Assembly: GCA_946061345.1 (NCBI GenBank)
Contig: CAMGRA010000063.1
Location: 1-5,634, forward strand
Source: an uncultured Clostridia bacterium
GTDB taxonomy: Bacteria > Bacillota > Clostridia > Oscillospirales > Oscillospiraceae
DNA: 5,634 bases
Direction of reading: 5' to 3'
Positions 5,014-5,634 of this stretch are shown here, piece after piece (position 1 is the stretch's first letter; each line of letters starts with the position of its first letter). Made by a program: the position numbers and the translations under genes. Under the pieces are notes generated by a model, which made no database searches, was not told the origin of the DNA, and saw nothing but the letters and a program-made list of their open reading frames with translations.

Positions 5014-5634
5014 TTGAACATCCAAAAGGCCGCCGCTGTGACCGCCTCGGGCCATCCCGACGAGGCGCAGCTGGCAAAAATTAACCTCTATTCCAAAACG
5101 CCGCTCAAGGCCGGGGAGGTCTACTGCTTCAGCGTCCGGCTGTGCGATGACCTGCCGGACCGAGACTATGAGCGCTTCGACACTGCCGCCCTGCCGGTTT
5201 TGGCGGAGCTCTTCCGGGGAAAAACGGGGATCGCGGACCACGACTGGTCGGCTGAACGCCAAATTGCCCGTATTTTTGACACGGAGGTCCTCTCCGAAAA
5301 CGGTGCGAGCTATATCCGTGCCCACTGCTATATGCTCCGCACGGAGAAAAACGCCGACCTCATCTCCGAGATCGAGGGCGGCATCAAAAAGGAGGTCTCG
5401 GTGGGCTGTGCCGTCCGGCGCACGGTCTGCTCCGTCTGCGGAAAGCCCTACGGTGCCTGCGAACACCGCAAGGGTCTGGACTATGACGGCCGGACCTGCT
5501 ATGCGGTTTTGTGCGACCCCACCGATGCCTACGAATTTTCCTTCGTCGCCGTGCCTGCCCAGAGACAGGCCGGTGTGCTGAAGCGCAAAGGAGGTGTGTG
5601 CATGACATTGCAGGAGCTTGTCACAAAATCCGGC
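5014..5634 (+). CDS. Prohead protease-like protein, C-terminus beyond the window
   Basis: At least 207 residues, open at the window edge. Likely a serine protease that trims scaffold and capsid proteins during prohead maturation. The layout resembles HK97/assemblin-like proteases: a histidine in GIADHDWS (H76), a serine in KKEVSVGC (S129) about 50 residues on, and EFSFVAVPAQ (174-183), matching the family's 'ExSxVxxPAn' strand. Between the serine and this strand lies a cysteine-rich insert, C139-x2-C142-x6-C149-x-H151, which could bind zinc. The start is TTG at 5014, with AAGGAG (5001-5006) in the last portal codons 7 bases upstream. The catalytic assignment is by motif position only. No stop occurs before the strong internal start at 5602, so the product may carry a C-terminal scaffold domain. 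Confidence 0.78.
   Translation, partial: MNIQKAAAVTASGHPDEAQLAKINLYSKTPLKAGEVYCFSVRLCDDLPDRDYERFDTAALPVLAELFRGKTGIADHDWSAERQIARIFDTEVLSENGASYIRAHCYMLRTEKNADLISEIEGGIKKEVSVGCAVRRTVCSVCGKPYGACEHRKGLDYDGRTCYAVLCDPTDAYEFSFVAVPAQRQAGVLKRKGGVCMTLQELVTKSG
5587..5595 (+). promoter_or_regulatory. Strong internal Shine-Dalgarno site within the protease frame
   Basis: AAAGGAGGT lies inside the protease reading frame. Its AGGAGG core ends 7 bases before an ATG at 5602, which is in the same frame. Strength and spacing equal those of the best gene starts in the window (compare the portal), so ribosomes probably initiate here as well. Confidence 0.55.
5602..5634 (+). CDS. Possible nested in-frame scaffold or capsid-assembly product, only its start visible
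   Basis: An ATG at 5602 begins MTLQELVTKSG in the same frame as the protease (residue 197 of that frame), preceded by a near-ideal SD. In lambda-like phages a scaffold is translated from an in-frame start inside the protease gene, and this position just after the protease domain fits. Only 11 codons are in the window, so the product cannot be identified. The alternative is a single fused protease-scaffold protein with no separate start in use. Confidence 0.35.
   Translation, partial: MTLQELVTKSG

Larger units (their letters stand above)
2148..5634 (+). mobile_element. Prophage head and packaging module (edge of a prophage or remnant)
   Basis: Four consecutive same-strand genes follow the canonical tailed-phage order: terminase small subunit, terminase large subunit, portal, prohead protease. 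They are tightly packed, with coupled starts. The left limit lies somewhere in 2024-2147 but no attachment repeat can be defined because the other end is outside the window. All four frames are intact, with no frameshift or internal stop, so the module is not obviously decayed. Integrase and lysogeny genes are absent from the visible part. Confidence 0.8.

Noticed and set aside
3732..5021. A 429-codon minus-strand open frame across the portal gene
   Set aside because: It is antisense to the portal gene, rich in G, H, Q and R, and shows no domain.
4921..5466. A 181-codon minus-strand open frame opposite the protease gene
   Set aside because: It is the antisense shadow of the protease; the plus-strand frame carries the protease motifs and a proper SD.

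Overview
The window looks like part of a chromosome from a high-GC, gut-type Clostridia (Bacillota), possibly an Oscillospiraceae relative. The reasons are strong AGGAGG-type Shine-Dalgarno (SD) sites, TTG starts, clostridial-style ABC exporter genes and a GC-rich coding bias. This placement comes from sequence style, not from a search.

The left part (1-1984, minus strand) is a two-gene ABC exporter operon. An EcsA-like ATPase gene (1259-1984) comes first and overlaps by 20 bases the start of a large multi-spanning ABC-2-type permease gene. The permease runs off the left edge of the window. The operon has a recognisable minus-strand promoter (TTGACA, 17 bases, TACTAT) whose -10 region lies inside overlapping inverted repeats. 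This arrangement is typical of a repressor operator, but no regulator gene is visible.

A 163-base divergent spacer (1985-2147) separates the exporter from a phage DNA-packaging and head module on the plus strand. The module contains the terminase small subunit (2148-2582), terminase large subunit (2579-3817), portal protein (3870-5009) and a prohead protease-like gene (5014 to the right edge). The first two genes overlap by 4 bases, and the protease SD lies in the last portal codons. The only real gap (52 bases, terL to portal) carries a bulged hairpin followed by six T, resembling a weak terminator or attenuator. In this module the two terminase subunits select and pump DNA, the portal is the entry vertex of the capsid, and the protease matures the prohead. 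The protease frame stays open past a very strong SD and an in-frame ATG at 5602. This suggests a nested scaffold start, as in the lambda C/Nu3 arrangement.

There is no integrase, lysogeny regulator or att site in the window. The head module abuts a host exporter operon directly, so this is either one edge of a prophage with lysogeny genes at the far end, or a remnant or domesticated head cluster. The window does not decide between these. No tRNA, rRNA, CRISPR array or insertion sequence was seen.
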